NCBI GenBank assembly: GCA_945875915.1
Contig: CAMCMT010000003.1
Location: forward strand, 1-64,000
DNA length: 64,000 bases
Reading direction: 5' to 3'
Source of the DNA: Synechococcus sp. UW140
GTDB lineage: Bacteria; Cyanobacteriota; Cyanobacteriia; PCC-6307; Cyanobiaceae
Shown here: piece after piece, positions 34,845-46,192 of the stretch
How the letters are laid out: the number at the start of each line of letters is the position of its first letter
How positions within the stretch are numbered: position 1 is the first letter of the stretch
The notes under the pieces: generated by a model
Seen by the model: the letters and a program-made list of their open reading frames with translations, nothing else
Databases searched by the model: none
Told to the model about the DNA's origin: nothing
Position numbers and translations under genes: made by a program

Positions 34845-35033
34845 ATGGTCAACCACAAAGACGATACCGACCGCTATCAATTAAACCCAGATGATTTGCC
34901 ACGTCGCCTAGAGCTTGAGGTCCAGGAAGAAGTCCTTGCCTACCTGCAACGGATCAGCAACAGGACTGGTCAGTCCATCAATGAAATCGCTGCCGCCATC
35001 ATTGCCCAGGGTGCCGAACAATTTGATTCTTAA
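34845..35033 (+). CDS. Small ribbon-helix-helix-like protein (62 aa)
   Basis: After a polar N-terminus (MVNHKDDTDRYQLNPDDLPR) comes a beta-strand-like RLELEVQEEVLAYLQRISNR and then TGQSINEIAAAIIAQGAEQF. This is the strand-helix-turn-helix spacing of the Arc/MetJ/CopG fold that binds DNA as a dimer; such proteins serve as antitoxins or plasmid/phage repressors. No toxin-like gene is directly attached. The fold is inferred from pattern, not from a family match. Confidence 0.55.
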   Translation: MVNHKDDTDRYQLNPDDLPRRLELEVQEEVLAYLQRISNRTGQSINEIAAAIIAQGAEQFDS

Positions 35034-35120
35034 TAGTTTGATCTTTGAGCATAAATGCTCATCCTTCACTGGTTAAAAATGCCTAAAATAAAAATTCTTT
35101 TAAAGGTCGGAGAGCGGCAT

Positions 35121-35321
35121 ATGAATGCCTCGTCTGAGATTAACAAAGGTTTTGTCAAGGAGGCTGGTTCCATCTTTCTTTCTCCTAAGCGGATCACTGT
35201 GACAGTGTCTGCTATGACGGTGAAGAAACTATGGAAGCGGAGTCTTGAGGAAGGGAGGTCATTGAGCAATCTTGCCGCTTTTCTTCTAGAGCAATCACTG
35301 GAAGGTTATAATCCAGATTAA
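35121..35321 (+). CDS. Small ribbon-helix-helix-like protein (66 aa)
   Basis: ATG 35121 has GGAGAG six bases upstream (35109-35114), which decides the start over the upstream in-frame ATGs. The protein runs MNASSEINKGFVKEAGSIFL, then RITVTVSAMTVKKLWKRSLE and EGRSLSNLAAFLLEQSLEGY. A strand (RITVTVS) followed by two helices with a SxSN turn is the CopG/Arc pattern. With the similar 62-aa gene 90 nt upstream it forms a pair of small DNA-binding candidates beside tRNA-Ser. Confidence 0.6.
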   Translation: MNASSEINKGFVKEAGSIFLSPKRITVTVSAMTVKKLWKRSLEEGRSLSNLAAFLLEQSLEGYNPD

Positions 35322-35419
35322 ACGCAGTGCTCCGCAGTAGTCGTTAGTGAAGATGAGATCAGTACGTCGTCGGCTTTGCCGCCAAATCTCCCACCCTGAT
35401 TCCACCACCACCTACTGCA

Positions 35420-35746
35420 GTGCTTCGAACCACCCTGCTGTTCGTATTCACTGCAGTCGCAGAGATCGTTGGATGTTATCTGCCCTACCTGGTTCTCAAG
35501 GGCGGTAAGACACCACTGCTGTTGATTCCAGCGGCGCTCTCCCTTGCGCTGTTCGCCTGGTTGCTCACTCTCCATCCCACGGCGGCAGGACGGGTTTATG
35601 CCGCCTATGGAGCGGTCTATGTGACCGTGGCGTTGGTCTGGTTGCGGGTAGTGGATGGGGTTCCGCTGACGCCACGGGACCTGGTAGGCGCGGTGGTGAG
35701 CCTGTTGGGAATGGGGATCATGATCGATCGATCTGGTGCCCGATAA
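35420..35746 (+). CDS. UPF0060 / YnfA-family membrane protein
   Basis: 108 aa with four hydrophobic segments. [40 protein letters not shown] and [19 protein letters not shown] are signature parts of YnfA (UPF0060), a small-multidrug-resistance-like family. A transport role is proposed for some members but the substrate is unsettled. Composition is nearer the chromosome average than the AT-rich DNA before it. It stands alone at the end of the tRNA-adjacent islet. Confidence 0.9.
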   Translation: MLRTTLLFVFTAVAEIVGCYLPYLVLKGGKTPLLLIPAALSLALFAWLLTLHPTAAGRVYAAYGAVYVTVALVWLRVVDGVPLTPRDLVGAVVSLLGMGIMIDRSGAR

Positions 35747-35805
35747 GGTCTTGGGGCGTCCCAGGGCAAGTTCCCTTAGGTGCCCGCACTTTCGCTAAAG
35801 GGGGT

Positions 35806-35830
35806 GTAAGCACTGCGTCACCTTGCTTAC
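35806..35830. other. Inverted repeat GTAAGCA / TGCTTAC in intergenic DNA
   Basis: A perfect 7-bp inverted repeat with an 11-nt spacer, between ynfA-like and chlL, which run convergently. No T-run follows. The 291-nt gap holds no ORF I can support; the repeat is its only visible structure. Confidence 0.45.
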
Positions 35831-36037
35831 CTATGCAGATCGGCCGACGACGATCACGTTATCGCCTCTTTTAGGCTTTCATCCGTGCCGGTATTCTTTC
35901 AGATTTTAGAATGATTGCGACCGCTCTATCATCCTGCCAGAAAGCGGGCCATGCCACCTTCCGGCTACCTGATCGCATCGATTGACAACACGACAACTCT
36001 TTGTAGGATTACATAGAGCAAATCCGATCACTAGCCG

Positions 36038-37054
<1,017 letters not shown>

Positions 37055-37100
37055 TCAGGGGGTCAGCTGACTGGTTGAGGACACCAATCAGGGGAAATCC

Positions 37101-38774
37101 TCATCGGCTGAAGTGGGCCTTGGCGTCATAGAGCACTTCCTCGGTGATCGTGTTGACACCGCGGTCACGGGCATAGGCCTCCGTATTTCGGCGCACCTTG
37201 CCGCGCACGAAGAAGGGGATGCGGCTGAGTTCGGCCTCGCCGCTAGCACTCCAATTCAGGCCAAGCTCCTGGCCGCCCCCCGCCTGAACCGATCCCGCCG
37301 TAAATACCAGTTCGGTGTCTTGGCTGGTGCCAGGCCCATCGGCCAGCCTGGAATGGTTTCCGGCAGCGGTGGATGCGATGCCATTGGCGGGCGCTGCCGC
37401 TGCAGGCCCACTGGCCCCCTCCAGGTGACTGAGGTGACCGTCAACGAACTCAAAATCGTGGCGGAACATGCCGATCAGATGTTCCTCCAGGCCCATCATT
37501 AGCGGGTGAACCCAGGAATCAAAAATCACATTTGCCCCCTCCCAGCCCATCTGGGGCGAGTAGCGGGCCGGCACATCCTGCACATGCAGCGGGGAACTGA
37601 TCACCGCACAGGGCAGGCCCAGCCGTTTGGCGCTATGGCGCTCCATCTGGGTGCCGAGCACCAATTCCGGTGCCGCCTCGGCCATGGCCTTCTCCACCAC
37701 CAAGTAGTCGTCGCTGATCAGGGCCTCCAGGCCCAACGCCTGGGCAGCGGCGCGCACCTCCCGCGCCTGTTCGCGGCTGTAGGTGCCCAGGCCCACCACG
37801 GTGAAGCCCAGCTCCTGGCTGGCGATGCGGGCAGCGGCGATCGCATGGGTGGCATCGGCAAAGATGAACACCCGCTTGCCCGTGAGGTATGTGGAGTCAA
37901 CTGAACGGGAATACCAGGGCAGCCGCGAGCGCCGATCCGCTTCGCCAACCAGGGACAATTCCAGAGCTAGCTTCTCGCCCAGTTCGACCAAAAAATCACC
38001 GGTGGCCCCCACACCAATCGGCACCGTGCGCACCACAGCCATGCCGAAACTGCGCTCCAGCCAGCTGCACACCGGTCCGGCCACCTCCGGATAGAGGCAA
38101 ACATTGAGATCGGCCTGGGGCAGGCGCTGCAGGTCCGCAGGCCGGGCCCCAAGGGGCGCCACCACATTCACCTCAATGCCGTGGTCAGCCAGCAGGCCGG
38201 TGATCTCGCGCACGTCATCGCGGCAGCGGAAGCCCAGCAGGCTCGGGCCCAGCAGGTTGACCCTCGGCCGGCGCCCTTCCTGGCGCCAGCGGGTGGGGTC
38301 GGGCTTGGTGAAACCAGGCGCAGGAAGTTGATCCTTAAGCAGCACGCGCACGAGTTGATAGAAGGTTTCAGCCGCGCCCCAGTTTTCCTTCTTCGAATAG
38401 GCGGGCAGATCCAGGCTCACCATCGGCACCCCACCGAGATCCATGCCGGCGGCCAGGGCCCCGGGCTGGTCCTGGATCAATTCGGCTGTGCAGCTTTCGC
38501 CGACGAGCAGGGCCTCGGGCTTGAAGCGCGCAACAGCTTCTGTGATCGAGCGTTTCACCAGCTCGGCCGTATCGCCCCCCAGATCGCGGGCCTGGAAGGT
38601 GGTGTAGGTGACGGGCGGCCGGCGATCGCGCCGCTCAATCATCGTGAACAACAGATCGGCGTAGGTGTCCCCCTGGGGGGCATGCAGCACGTAGTGCACC
38701 CCCTCCATCGAGGCGGCGATGCGCAGGGCTCCCACATGGGGAGGGCCTTCGTAGGTCCAGAGGGTCAGTTCCAT
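37101..38774 (-). CDS. chlB: Light-independent protochlorophyllide reductase subunit B
   Basis: 557 aa, a NifK-like catalytic subunit that binds the substrate and one cluster with ChlN. The N-terminus [20 protein letters not shown] is typical, followed by [48 protein letters not shown] and [20 protein letters not shown]. The C-terminus carries the ChlB-specific domain ([20 protein letters not shown], then [17 protein letters not shown]). Residues about 455-495 are a low-complexity insertion. Directly before its ATG are two C-rich 16-bp repeats instead of a Shine-Dalgarno sequence. Confidence 0.97.
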   Translation of the reverse strand: MELTLWTYEGPPHVGALRIAASMEGVHYVLHAPQGDTYADLLFTMIERRDRRPPVTYTTFQARDLGGDTAELVKRSITEAVARFKPEALLVGESCTAELIQDQPGALAAGMDLGGVPMVSLDLPAYSKKENWGAAETFYQLVRVLLKDQLPAPGFTKPDPTRWRQEGRRPRVNLLGPSLLGFRCRDDVREITGLLADHGIEVNVVAPLGARPADLQRLPQADLNVCLYPEVAGPVCSWLERSFGMAVVRTVPIGVGATGDFLVELGEKLALELSLVGEADRRSRLPWYSRSVDSTYLTGKRVFIFADATHAIAAARIASQELGFTVVGLGTYSREQAREVRAAAQALGLEALISDDYLVVEKAMAEAAPELVLGTQMERHSAKRLGLPCAVISSPLHVQDVPARYSPQMGWEGANVIFDSWVHPLMMGLEEHLIGMFRHDFEFVDGHLSHLEGASGPAAAAPANGIASTAAGNHSRLADGPGTSQDTELVFTAGSVQAGGGQELGLNWSASGEAELSRIPFFVRGKVRRNTEAYARDRGVNTITEEVLYDAKAHFSR

Positions 38775-38780
38775 CGGGCG

Positions 38781-38814
38781 GGGTCGGACGGGGGGCGGGG
38801 GTCGGACGGGGGGC
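38781..38814 (-). repeat. Two 16-bp direct repeats in the chlB leader
   Basis: GGGTCGGACGGGGGGC (plus-strand reading) occurs at 38781-38796 and again at 38799-38814. On the coding strand this is C-rich and ends six bases before the chlB ATG, so the usual Shine-Dalgarno position has no purine-rich sequence. Confidence 0.85.
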
Positions 38815-38891
38815 AGGGTCTGGCGGAGTTCGGCAGGGACGGGTCGGTCGAAGCCGCGGGCTTCAGCCGGGGGAAATAGCGACCATGGGGC

Positions 38892-40238
<1,347 letters not shown>

Positions 40239-40470
40239 TCACTACAGGCCTAGCGAAGCCAGGGGCGACGGCAAGCCCCTGCTTCATATCTTTTCGGGAT
40301 TGCGTTGACATCACGCTGGCGGCCTAGGTCTAAATACCTGGGGCAAAAACCAAAGACCATCCCAATCGCAAAGCCAATAACAAGCCGTTGGCAAGAGAGA
40401 CTACCCAAATGTGCGGGTTCCAGCACCAAAAAGGGCAGGGCTCGCGGACCGGCGGCACCCAAAGAGCCCC

Positions 40471-40950
40471 TCAAATGCCAGCCATGGAACGGGCCTGACT
40501 GGGGGGGGATTGGCGTTGCATCAAGTCGAGAATTTTTTCACTTTTCTGGGGACATAGTTGTGGTGCGTAGTAACGCACTGCAGCCATTTCAATGCTCGGA
40601 GGCGTGATGCCTTGAAAATCAATTGCCGCCTGTTCAAAGGATAATTGCAAGCGTTGATGCAATTGGTTCAAGGGTATTTGCAGGCCAATGTTGTCGCACA
40701 GCAACTGGGCATAAAGCCTGGCAGCGCAACCAACTTGGCCCAGGTTGGCGACGCAGCGGCCCAGGGCAAAGCTGCTGGCTTGGGGCGGTCCCGGTGCCAG
40801 CAGTTCGGGGAGGACTGGTGGCGGTGGCGGCACCACAAGTGGAGACGGCCAAGGGGCCAAGGGCGGCGAAGCGGGGGGCAGCTGGCCCCAGGCCGCAGAC
40901 GCGATCGAGGCACTGGCCACCAGCAAAACCAGCCGGGCGGTTCTCTTCAC
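40471..40950 (-). CDS. Secreted Pro-rich, Cys-containing protein, hypothetical
   Basis: About 159 aa from GTG 40950, whose GTGA overlaps the stop of the upstream lipoprotein gene; this decides the start over a longer frame. Signal peptide KRTARLVLLVASASIASAAW, then a Pro-rich stretch (PPASPPLAPWPSPL, VVPPPPPVLPELL). The folded part has four cysteines (LGRCVANLGQVGCAARLYAQ, LLCDNIGLQI, APQLCPQKSEKIL). No family recognised. It is probably periplasmic and works with the coupled lipoprotein. Confidence 0.7.
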   Translation of the reverse strand: MKRTARLVLLVASASIASAAWGQLPPASPPLAPWPSPLVVPPPPPVLPELLAPGPPQASSFALGRCVANLGQVGCAARLYAQLLCDNIGLQIPLNQLHQRLQLSFEQAAIDFQGITPPSIEMAAVRYYAPQLCPQKSEKILDLMQRQSPPSQARSMAGI

Positions 40951-41600
40951 CGCAATCGCTCCGGCTGGCAGGTGATCGCCAGGCCATAGGCATGGGGATT
41001 TAGAATGGGCAGGGGCGCCAGGGAGCCCGGCGCGGCGAACAACTGGGGATTGAGCTGGTTCAAGCGGCGGACCAGGGCAGCCAAGTGGGCCCTTTTCTCC
41101 ATCATGCGGCGGTTGCGCCTGGCCAACCAGCCTTGGTAGCGCTCGGATTCCGCCTGTTGCCACTGGGCCAGGGCCGTCTCGTAACGCTCCTGATCCAGTT
41201 CCTGGTCATAGGTAGCGAAACGCCGTTGCAGGTTGGGATCCAGCCGTTGGGGCCGCTCCGATATCCCATAGGGTTCAGCGCCGAGCTGGGCCAGGTGTTG
41301 GTTAGCTGCCTTCAAGGCCAGGGCCAGGCTCTTGACTTCCGCCCGGTTGGCAGAGCAAGCGGCCAACCGTTGTCTTGCCGCAGCCTGTTGGCGAATCTGG
41401 GCCTCGGCCCGTTCCCGTTCCAGCACCGAGTTGATCGACAGCAGGCAGTAGCCATAGCGCAAGGGGCGTAACAGCCCATTGGCTTCACTTGCCACCTGGG
41501 CCGAGCAGCGCTCCTGGCCTTGACGTGACTGGGGATTGGGACCCTGACAACCGCCCACCAGGCCCACCAGCAACAGCATGGCAATCGCTCGGCGCGTCAT
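40947..41600 (-). CDS. Lipoprotein, hypothetical, helical
   Basis: About 217 aa from ATG 41600: MTRRAIAMLLLVGLVGGCQG, with lipobox VGGC. The mature part is strongly helical and Ala/Gln/Arg/Glu-rich (EAQIRQQAAARQRLAACSAN; YETALAQWQQAESERYQGWL) and could form a coiled coil. The upstream frame to 41678 gives an atypical leader. It is coupled by a 4-base overlap to the secreted protein gene. No family recognised; the pair may be an envelope component. Confidence 0.7.
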   Translation of the reverse strand: MTRRAIAMLLLVGLVGGCQGPNPQSRQGQERCSAQVASEANGLLRPLRYGYCLLSINSVLERERAEAQIRQQAAARQRLAACSANRAEVKSLALALKAANQHLAQLGAEPYGISERPQRLDPNLQRRFATYDQELDQERYETALAQWQQAESERYQGWLARRNRRMMEKRAHLAALVRRLNQLNPQLFAAPGSLAPLPILNPHAYGLAITCQPERLR

Positions 41601-41799
41601 CCGCCAGGGCCATGCCTGGGGCGGCAACGGACCCAGCCACCCAAAGGAGGCATATCTCTGGAGAAGACCCAAGGGCATTGGCCGTGCGTTGGCTATCCAG
41701 CTGGCAGGGCTTGTATGGGACCTAACTTAGGTCAACAGCCCGAGGGGCCGAAGTGGGGCTGGCAAACTCAGGGGTGAGATCGCTTTGAACCGGGCAGCC

Positions 41800-42621
41800 A
41801 TGGCAGAGCCAGCGAACCCGAATCAGGGGCGCCAAATCAATGGCGTGGAGCTCGTTGCCCAAGCCCTGGTCCACCAGAGTCCGCCCCACTTCGAAACCCT
41901 TGCCGAGGAACGGCGCTATCGGCTCAGCCACCTGGCCGGAGCCCTACGGGTGTTTGGTCGCTCGGGCTTCGGCGAAGGCGTGGCCGGCCATATCACCGTG
42001 CGCGATCCGGAATATCCAGACCATTTCTGGGTCAATCCCTTTGCCCACTCCTTTCGGCTGATACGGGTCAGCGATCTGATTCTGGTCAACCATGCCGGTG
42101 AGGTGGTCTATGGCAACCGGCCCGTGAATCGGGCCGCCTTTGTCTTGCATGCCGCCGTGCATGAAGCCAGGCCAGACATCAATGCGGCCGCCCATGCCCA
42201 CTCCCCCCATGGCAAAGCCTTTGCCTCGCTTGGACGCCTACTGGATCCAATCACCCAAGATGCCTGCGCCTTTTTTAATGACCATGTTCTGATCCAGGCC
42301 GATGGCGGCAAGGTGGTGTTTGAACTGGAATCAGGGCGCACCTTTGCCAGCCAGTTCGGTAGCGGCAAGGCGGCCATTCACCAGAACCATGGCCTATTCA
42401 CGGTGGGGCAAACGGTGGATGCGGCGGCCTTCTGGTTTTTAGCGATGGAGCGCTGCTGCCAGGCCCAGTTGCTGGCCGAGGCGGCGGGCACGCCCAAGCT
42501 GATCCGGCCGGAATGGGCCACCTACACCCGGGAACACACGGCCAGCAGCCAGGCAGGCTGGTTAAATTTTCAATCGTTCTGGGAGGAGATTAGCCAGTCT
42601 GATCCCGAGCTATTCAACTAA
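41800..42621 (+). CDS. Class II aldolase/adducin-domain protein
   Basis: About 273 aa from ATG 41800 (TTG 41785 is also open). The fold signature is clear: RRYRLSHLAGALRVFGRSGF, GVAGHITVRDP, NRPVNRAAFVLHAAVHEARP, and the zinc-binding histidines in INAAAHAHSPHGKAFA (HxH) and AIHQNHGLFTVGQTVDAAAF. Members are sugar-phosphate aldolases, epimerases or decarboxylases; this longer type (about 250-270 aa) is usually left without a defined substrate. The gene stands alone. Confidence 0.85.
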   Translation: MAEPANPNQGRQINGVELVAQALVHQSPPHFETLAEERRYRLSHLAGALRVFGRSGFGEGVAGHITVRDPEYPDHFWVNPFAHSFRLIRVSDLILVNHAGEVVYGNRPVNRAAFVLHAAVHEARPDINAAAHAHSPHGKAFASLGRLLDPITQDACAFFNDHVLIQADGGKVVFELESGRTFASQFGSGKAAIHQNHGLFTVGQTVDAAAFWFLAMERCCQAQLLAEAAGTPKLIRPEWATYTREHTASSQAGWLNFQSFWEEISQSDPELFN

Positions 42622-42841
42622 CCGCGGGGCAGCCTAGAATCACTGATTAACGACACAAAAGGAGCTTAATTTATCCCCTAAGCAGTTAACTTTCCACTCG
42701 ATGATTTATCTGAAAATCCGCCCAGGCGATCTCCATTTGTTGATTGGGAGAAAACGGCAACTAAACCATGACAATATTGGTCCAGCTAGCCAATTTCCAG
42801 GAACAACCGATTAGGATCACATCTCGATAAGCCTTGCTCAA

Positions 42842-44212
42842 GTGTTGTTATTGCTCGCTGCCGCAGCCCAGTTCCCGCCGGGCCCAGGCGCCTATGGCGC
42901 CGAAACAGCTGTTGGAAAAGTCACCGAATTACTACCCCTTCCTGCCATCCTGCTAATCATCGGCCTGGTGTATTTTGGAACACTGGCCATCAGCCGCATT
43001 TCAGTCAAGCTGGGGATTCCTGCCATCCTTGGCATCTTGCTTCTGGGCCTAGCGATTAACATTAAGTACACGGTTTTTGACCTGGGCTTCATTAATTCAT
43101 TACATACGGTCAGCCTGGCGATGATCCTGTTTTATGCAGGACTCAAAACCAATGTTAAGGCCATTCGTGGCTTCCTCTCCTTTGGCATCTGGCTCGCCGT
43201 TGCCGGATCGATTCTCACCGGCCTGATCCTGGCTGCCGGCATCTGGTTCATCTCGTCGGACACCATGGGCGGGATTGAATTTGGTTTTTCACAATTGGGC
43301 TTTCCGATTGCCCTGATGGTGGGGGTCTCGATGGCATCCACCGATTCGGCCGCGATTGAAAGCGTATTGGCAGCCACAGGCCGCTCGATCCCAAAACGAC
43401 TCGGCAAGATCCTGGAATTCGAATCGGCCTTGAACTGCTCGATTGCCGTTCTGGCCCTAGGGGTTGCCACCAGCTTCATGGCCAGCACCGTCTCCAGCGG
43501 TCAGGGCACCATCCTCAGGGCCGAAATCATCTCGTTAGCAGGCCGGCTCGTGATCGGCCTGGTGGTCGGCATCGGCATGGGCTATTTCTCACGGCTCAGC
43601 ATTGAAAAATTGGTAACGGACCGTTCCCAGCTGCTGATGTTGGGCCTCTCGCTCGCCCTAATGGCCTACGGCGTTGGCGACCTGGCCGGCCAGGCCGGCT
43701 TCATCTCTGCCTTCGTGACAGGCGTTTTTCTGGGCAACAACAAATACAGCAACAACCTGGTTTCACCCGAATGTGTTAGCGAAATCATGTTGCCATTCAA
43801 CGAAATGACGGAGATCGCAATTTTCTTTATTTTTGGCCTAATCTCAACACCATCAATGGTGCTATCCGTACTGCCGATTGCTTTTTTGGCAAGCTTAATT
43901 TTAATGTTTGTGGCCCGTCCATTGAGCCTGCTGATGCTCTCGCCAATCTCGCCCTTCTCGGCCAGGGAAAACCTGCTGCTCTCCTGGTGTGGGCTGCGCG
44001 GTGCCGTGCCCCTGGCCCTCGGCTTTGATGGCGCTGAATACATTCCAAAAATCGTGGGAATTGATCCGATTATTGCCCATCAATTGGTTAGCAATTGCGA
44101 AGGCATTATTTTTTCGATTGTGGTGATCAACCTGCTGATCCAGGGCATCTCCATTCCCCATTTCGTCAAAAAGCTGCAGTTTGATGCTCCCGCAGCAGAC
44201 CAGCTCGCTTGA
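42842..44212 (+). CDS. Cation/proton antiporter (CPA family, NhaP2/CvrA-like)
   Basis: 456 aa from GTG 42842, about 12-13 hydrophobic segments. LGIPAILGILLLGLAINIKY and FYAGLKTNVKAIRGFLSFGI fit the first helices; GVSMASTDSAAIESVLAATG holds the conserved Asp region; SWCGLRGAVPLALGFDGAEY is the RGAVP motif of CPA1 K+ or Na+/H+ antiporters. It has no cytosolic TrkA-type domain of the kind seen in longer CvrA proteins. It exchanges Na+ or K+ for H+ across the membrane; the ion is not decidable. Composition is somewhat less GC-rich than the neighbours. The 220 nt upstream hold no gene. Confidence 0.88.
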   Translation: MLLLLAAAAQFPPGPGAYGAETAVGKVTELLPLPAILLIIGLVYFGTLAISRISVKLGIPAILGILLLGLAINIKYTVFDLGFINSLHTVSLAMILFYAGLKTNVKAIRGFLSFGIWLAVAGSILTGLILAAGIWFISSDTMGGIEFGFSQLGFPIALMVGVSMASTDSAAIESVLAATGRSIPKRLGKILEFESALNCSIAVLALGVATSFMASTVSSGQGTILRAEIISLAGRLVIGLVVGIGMGYFSRLSIEKLVTDRSQLLMLGLSLALMAYGVGDLAGQAGFISAFVTGVFLGNNKYSNNLVSPECVSEIMLPFNEMTEIAIFFIFGLISTPSMVLSVLPIAFLASLILMFVARPLSLLMLSPISPFSARENLLLSWCGLRGAVPLALGFDGAEYIPKIVGIDPIIAHQLVSNCEGIIFSIVVINLLIQGISIPHFVKKLQFDAPAADQLA

Positions 44213-44331
44213 GCAGGGAACCATCAGTAAGGGGCCAAACCTCTGCCTGAGCAACCCAGGGACTGGCTAGCTCACTTGCCAGAACCAACCCCCAACCTGC
44301 CTAAGTCCAAAGACCCCATGACCAGTCCTCC

Positions 44332-46188
44332 ATGAGCACGGCCCCAGCCATCACCCCGGCCCCCCTCCAGGTCCTATCCGAGGTGTTCGGCTATGGCGCC
44401 TTCCGCGGCCCCCAGGCCGAGATCGTCGGCCATGTGGTGGGCGGTGGCTCGGCCCTGGTGCTGATGCCCACCGGCGGCGGCAAATCCCTCTGTTATCAAA
44501 TTCCGGCCCTCTGCCGCCCCGGCACCGGCGTGGTGGTCTCGCCCCTGATCGCCCTAATGGACGACCAGGTGGCGGCCCTGCGCCAGGCGGGGGTGCGCGC
44601 CGCCGCCCTGCATTCGGCCCAGGGGCCAGAGCAGGCCCAGGCCGCCTGGAGAGCCCTGCGGGCGGGGGAGCTGGACCTGGTCTATCTCTCGCCGGAGCGG
44701 CTGCTGGCGGGCGACTGCCTTGAACGCCTGGCCGAACTGCCAATTGCCCTGTTCGCCATTGACGAGGCCCATTGCGTCTCCCAATGGGGCCACGATTTCC
44801 GGCCCGAATACCTGCAGCTGGCCGTGCTGGCGGATCGGTTCCCGACCATTCCCCGCCTGGCCCTCACCGCCACGGCCGATGGCCGCACCCGCGAGGACAT
44901 CCGCGAGCGCCTGCGCCTGACGGACGACCGGGTGTTTCTGGCCAGCTTCGATCGGCCCAACATCACCTACTTGGTACGCGAAAAAGAGGGACCGGGGGCC
45001 CAGTTGCAGGCGTTCCTGGCGCCCCGCAAGGGGGAGGCCGGCATCGTCTACGCCCGCTCGCGCCAGCGGGTCGACCGCCTGGCCCAGGAGCTGGCCGCCG
45101 CCGGCTTTGACGCCCTGGCCTATCACGCCGGCCTTGATCACCAGCGGCGCTCGGCCGTGTTGGAGCGCTTCCGCCGCGACAGCGGCGTGATCGTGGTGGC
45201 CACGATCGCCTTTGGCATGGGCATCGACAAACCGGATGTGCGCTTTGTGGCCCACGTGGACCTGCCCAAGAGCCTGGAGGCCTACTACCAGGAAACGGGC
45301 CGGGGCGGCCGCGATGGCCTGGCCGCCGTCGCCTGGATGGTGCATGGGCCGGGTGATGTGCCGCAGCTGCGCCGCTTCATCGAGGACTCCGGCGCCGAAC
45401 CCAGCCAAAAGGCGATCGAACACGGCAAGCTCGATGCCCTAATCGGCTTCACCGAAGCCTCGACCTGTCGCCGCCAGGTGCTGCTCGGCCACTTCGGCGA
45501 AAGCCTGGAGCAGCCCTGTGGCAACTGCGATGTCTGCCTCGAGCCCGACCGCTGCCAGGACGTGACCGAAGCGGCCCGCAAGGCCCTCTCGGCGGTGTAC
45601 CGCACCGGCAGCCGCTTCGGCGCCGCCCATTTGGTGGACGTGCTGGTGGGGGCCAACAGCGAAAAAATCCGGGTCCTGGGCCACCAGGAACTGAGCGTCT
45701 ATGGCATCGGTAAGGAGTTGGACCGGGGCCAGTGGCGCAGCCTGTTTCGCCAGCTGGTGGCGACCGGCCTGCTCATCAGCGATCCCGCCCACCAGGGGGG
45801 CTTGCGCTTTGGCGATCGCGAGCAGGTCAGCCCGCTGCTGCGGGGCGACGCAACCCTGGAACTGCGCCTGCCCCTGCCCAAACGCGAGCGGCGCCAGGGA
45901 TCCGAGGCGGGGGCGAGCCGGCGGTTTGGCTCAGCCAGCGCCGATGGCAATGGGGCCGGCGATGCCGATCCCCAGCTGCTGCAGGCCCTGAAGGACTGGC
46001 GCCGCGAGCAGGCCCGCAGCCAGGGGGTTCCCCCCTATGTGGTCTTCCACGACCGCACCTTGATGGAATTGGCTAGCCGCCGCCCCCCCGATCTGGCCAG
46101 CCTGGCGGGTGTGACCGGGGTGGGCAAGGCCAAGCTGGCCAGCTATGGCGAGGCGGTGTTGGCGCTGCTGGCAACCGGCGCCGCCTAG
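44332..46188 (+). CDS. recQ: ATP-dependent DNA helicase RecQ
   Basis: 618 aa. 3'-5' helicase for recombination repair and replication restart. Motifs: LMPTGGGKSLCYQIPAL (I), VVSPLIALMDDQV (Ia), FAIDEAHCVSQWGHDFRPEY (DEAH), ALTATADGRTR (III) and QETGRGGRDG (VI). Zinc cysteines are in STCRRQVLLGHF and EQPCGNCDVCLEPDRC, followed by the winged-helix RQC region (GSRFGAAHLVDVL, IGKELDRGQWRSLFRQLVA). The HRDC domain is at the end (YVVFHDRTLMELASRRPPDL). A Gly/Ser/Ala linker separates RQC and HRDC. Confidence 0.96.
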   Translation: MSTAPAITPAPLQVLSEVFGYGAFRGPQAEIVGHVVGGGSALVLMPTGGGKSLCYQIPALCRPGTGVVVSPLIALMDDQVAALRQAGVRAAALHSAQGPEQAQAAWRALRAGELDLVYLSPERLLAGDCLERLAELPIALFAIDEAHCVSQWGHDFRPEYLQLAVLADRFPTIPRLALTATADGRTREDIRERLRLTDDRVFLASFDRPNITYLVREKEGPGAQLQAFLAPRKGEAGIVYARSRQRVDRLAQELAAAGFDALAYHAGLDHQRRSAVLERFRRDSGVIVVATIAFGMGIDKPDVRFVAHVDLPKSLEAYYQETGRGGRDGLAAVAWMVHGPGDVPQLRRFIEDSGAEPSQKAIEHGKLDALIGFTEASTCRRQVLLGHFGESLEQPCGNCDVCLEPDRCQDVTEAARKALSAVYRTGSRFGAAHLVDVLVGANSEKIRVLGHQELSVYGIGKELDRGQWRSLFRQLVATGLLISDPAHQGGLRFGDREQVSPLLRGDATLELRLPLPKRERRQGSEAGASRRFGSASADGNGAGDADPQLLQALKDWRREQARSQGVPPYVVFHDRTLMELASRRPPDLASLAGVTGVGKAKLASYGEAVLALLATGAA

Positions 46189-46192
46189 CCGA

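Noticed and set aside
33687-36037. Integrated island with a second att site
   Set aside because: I looked for a repeat of the tRNA-Ser 3' end (TTCGAATCCC) downstream and found none, and there is no integrase gene.
40250-40474. 74-codon minus-strand frame upstream of chlN
   Set aside because: No homology-like pattern and no ribosome binding site; likely non-coding leader DNA.
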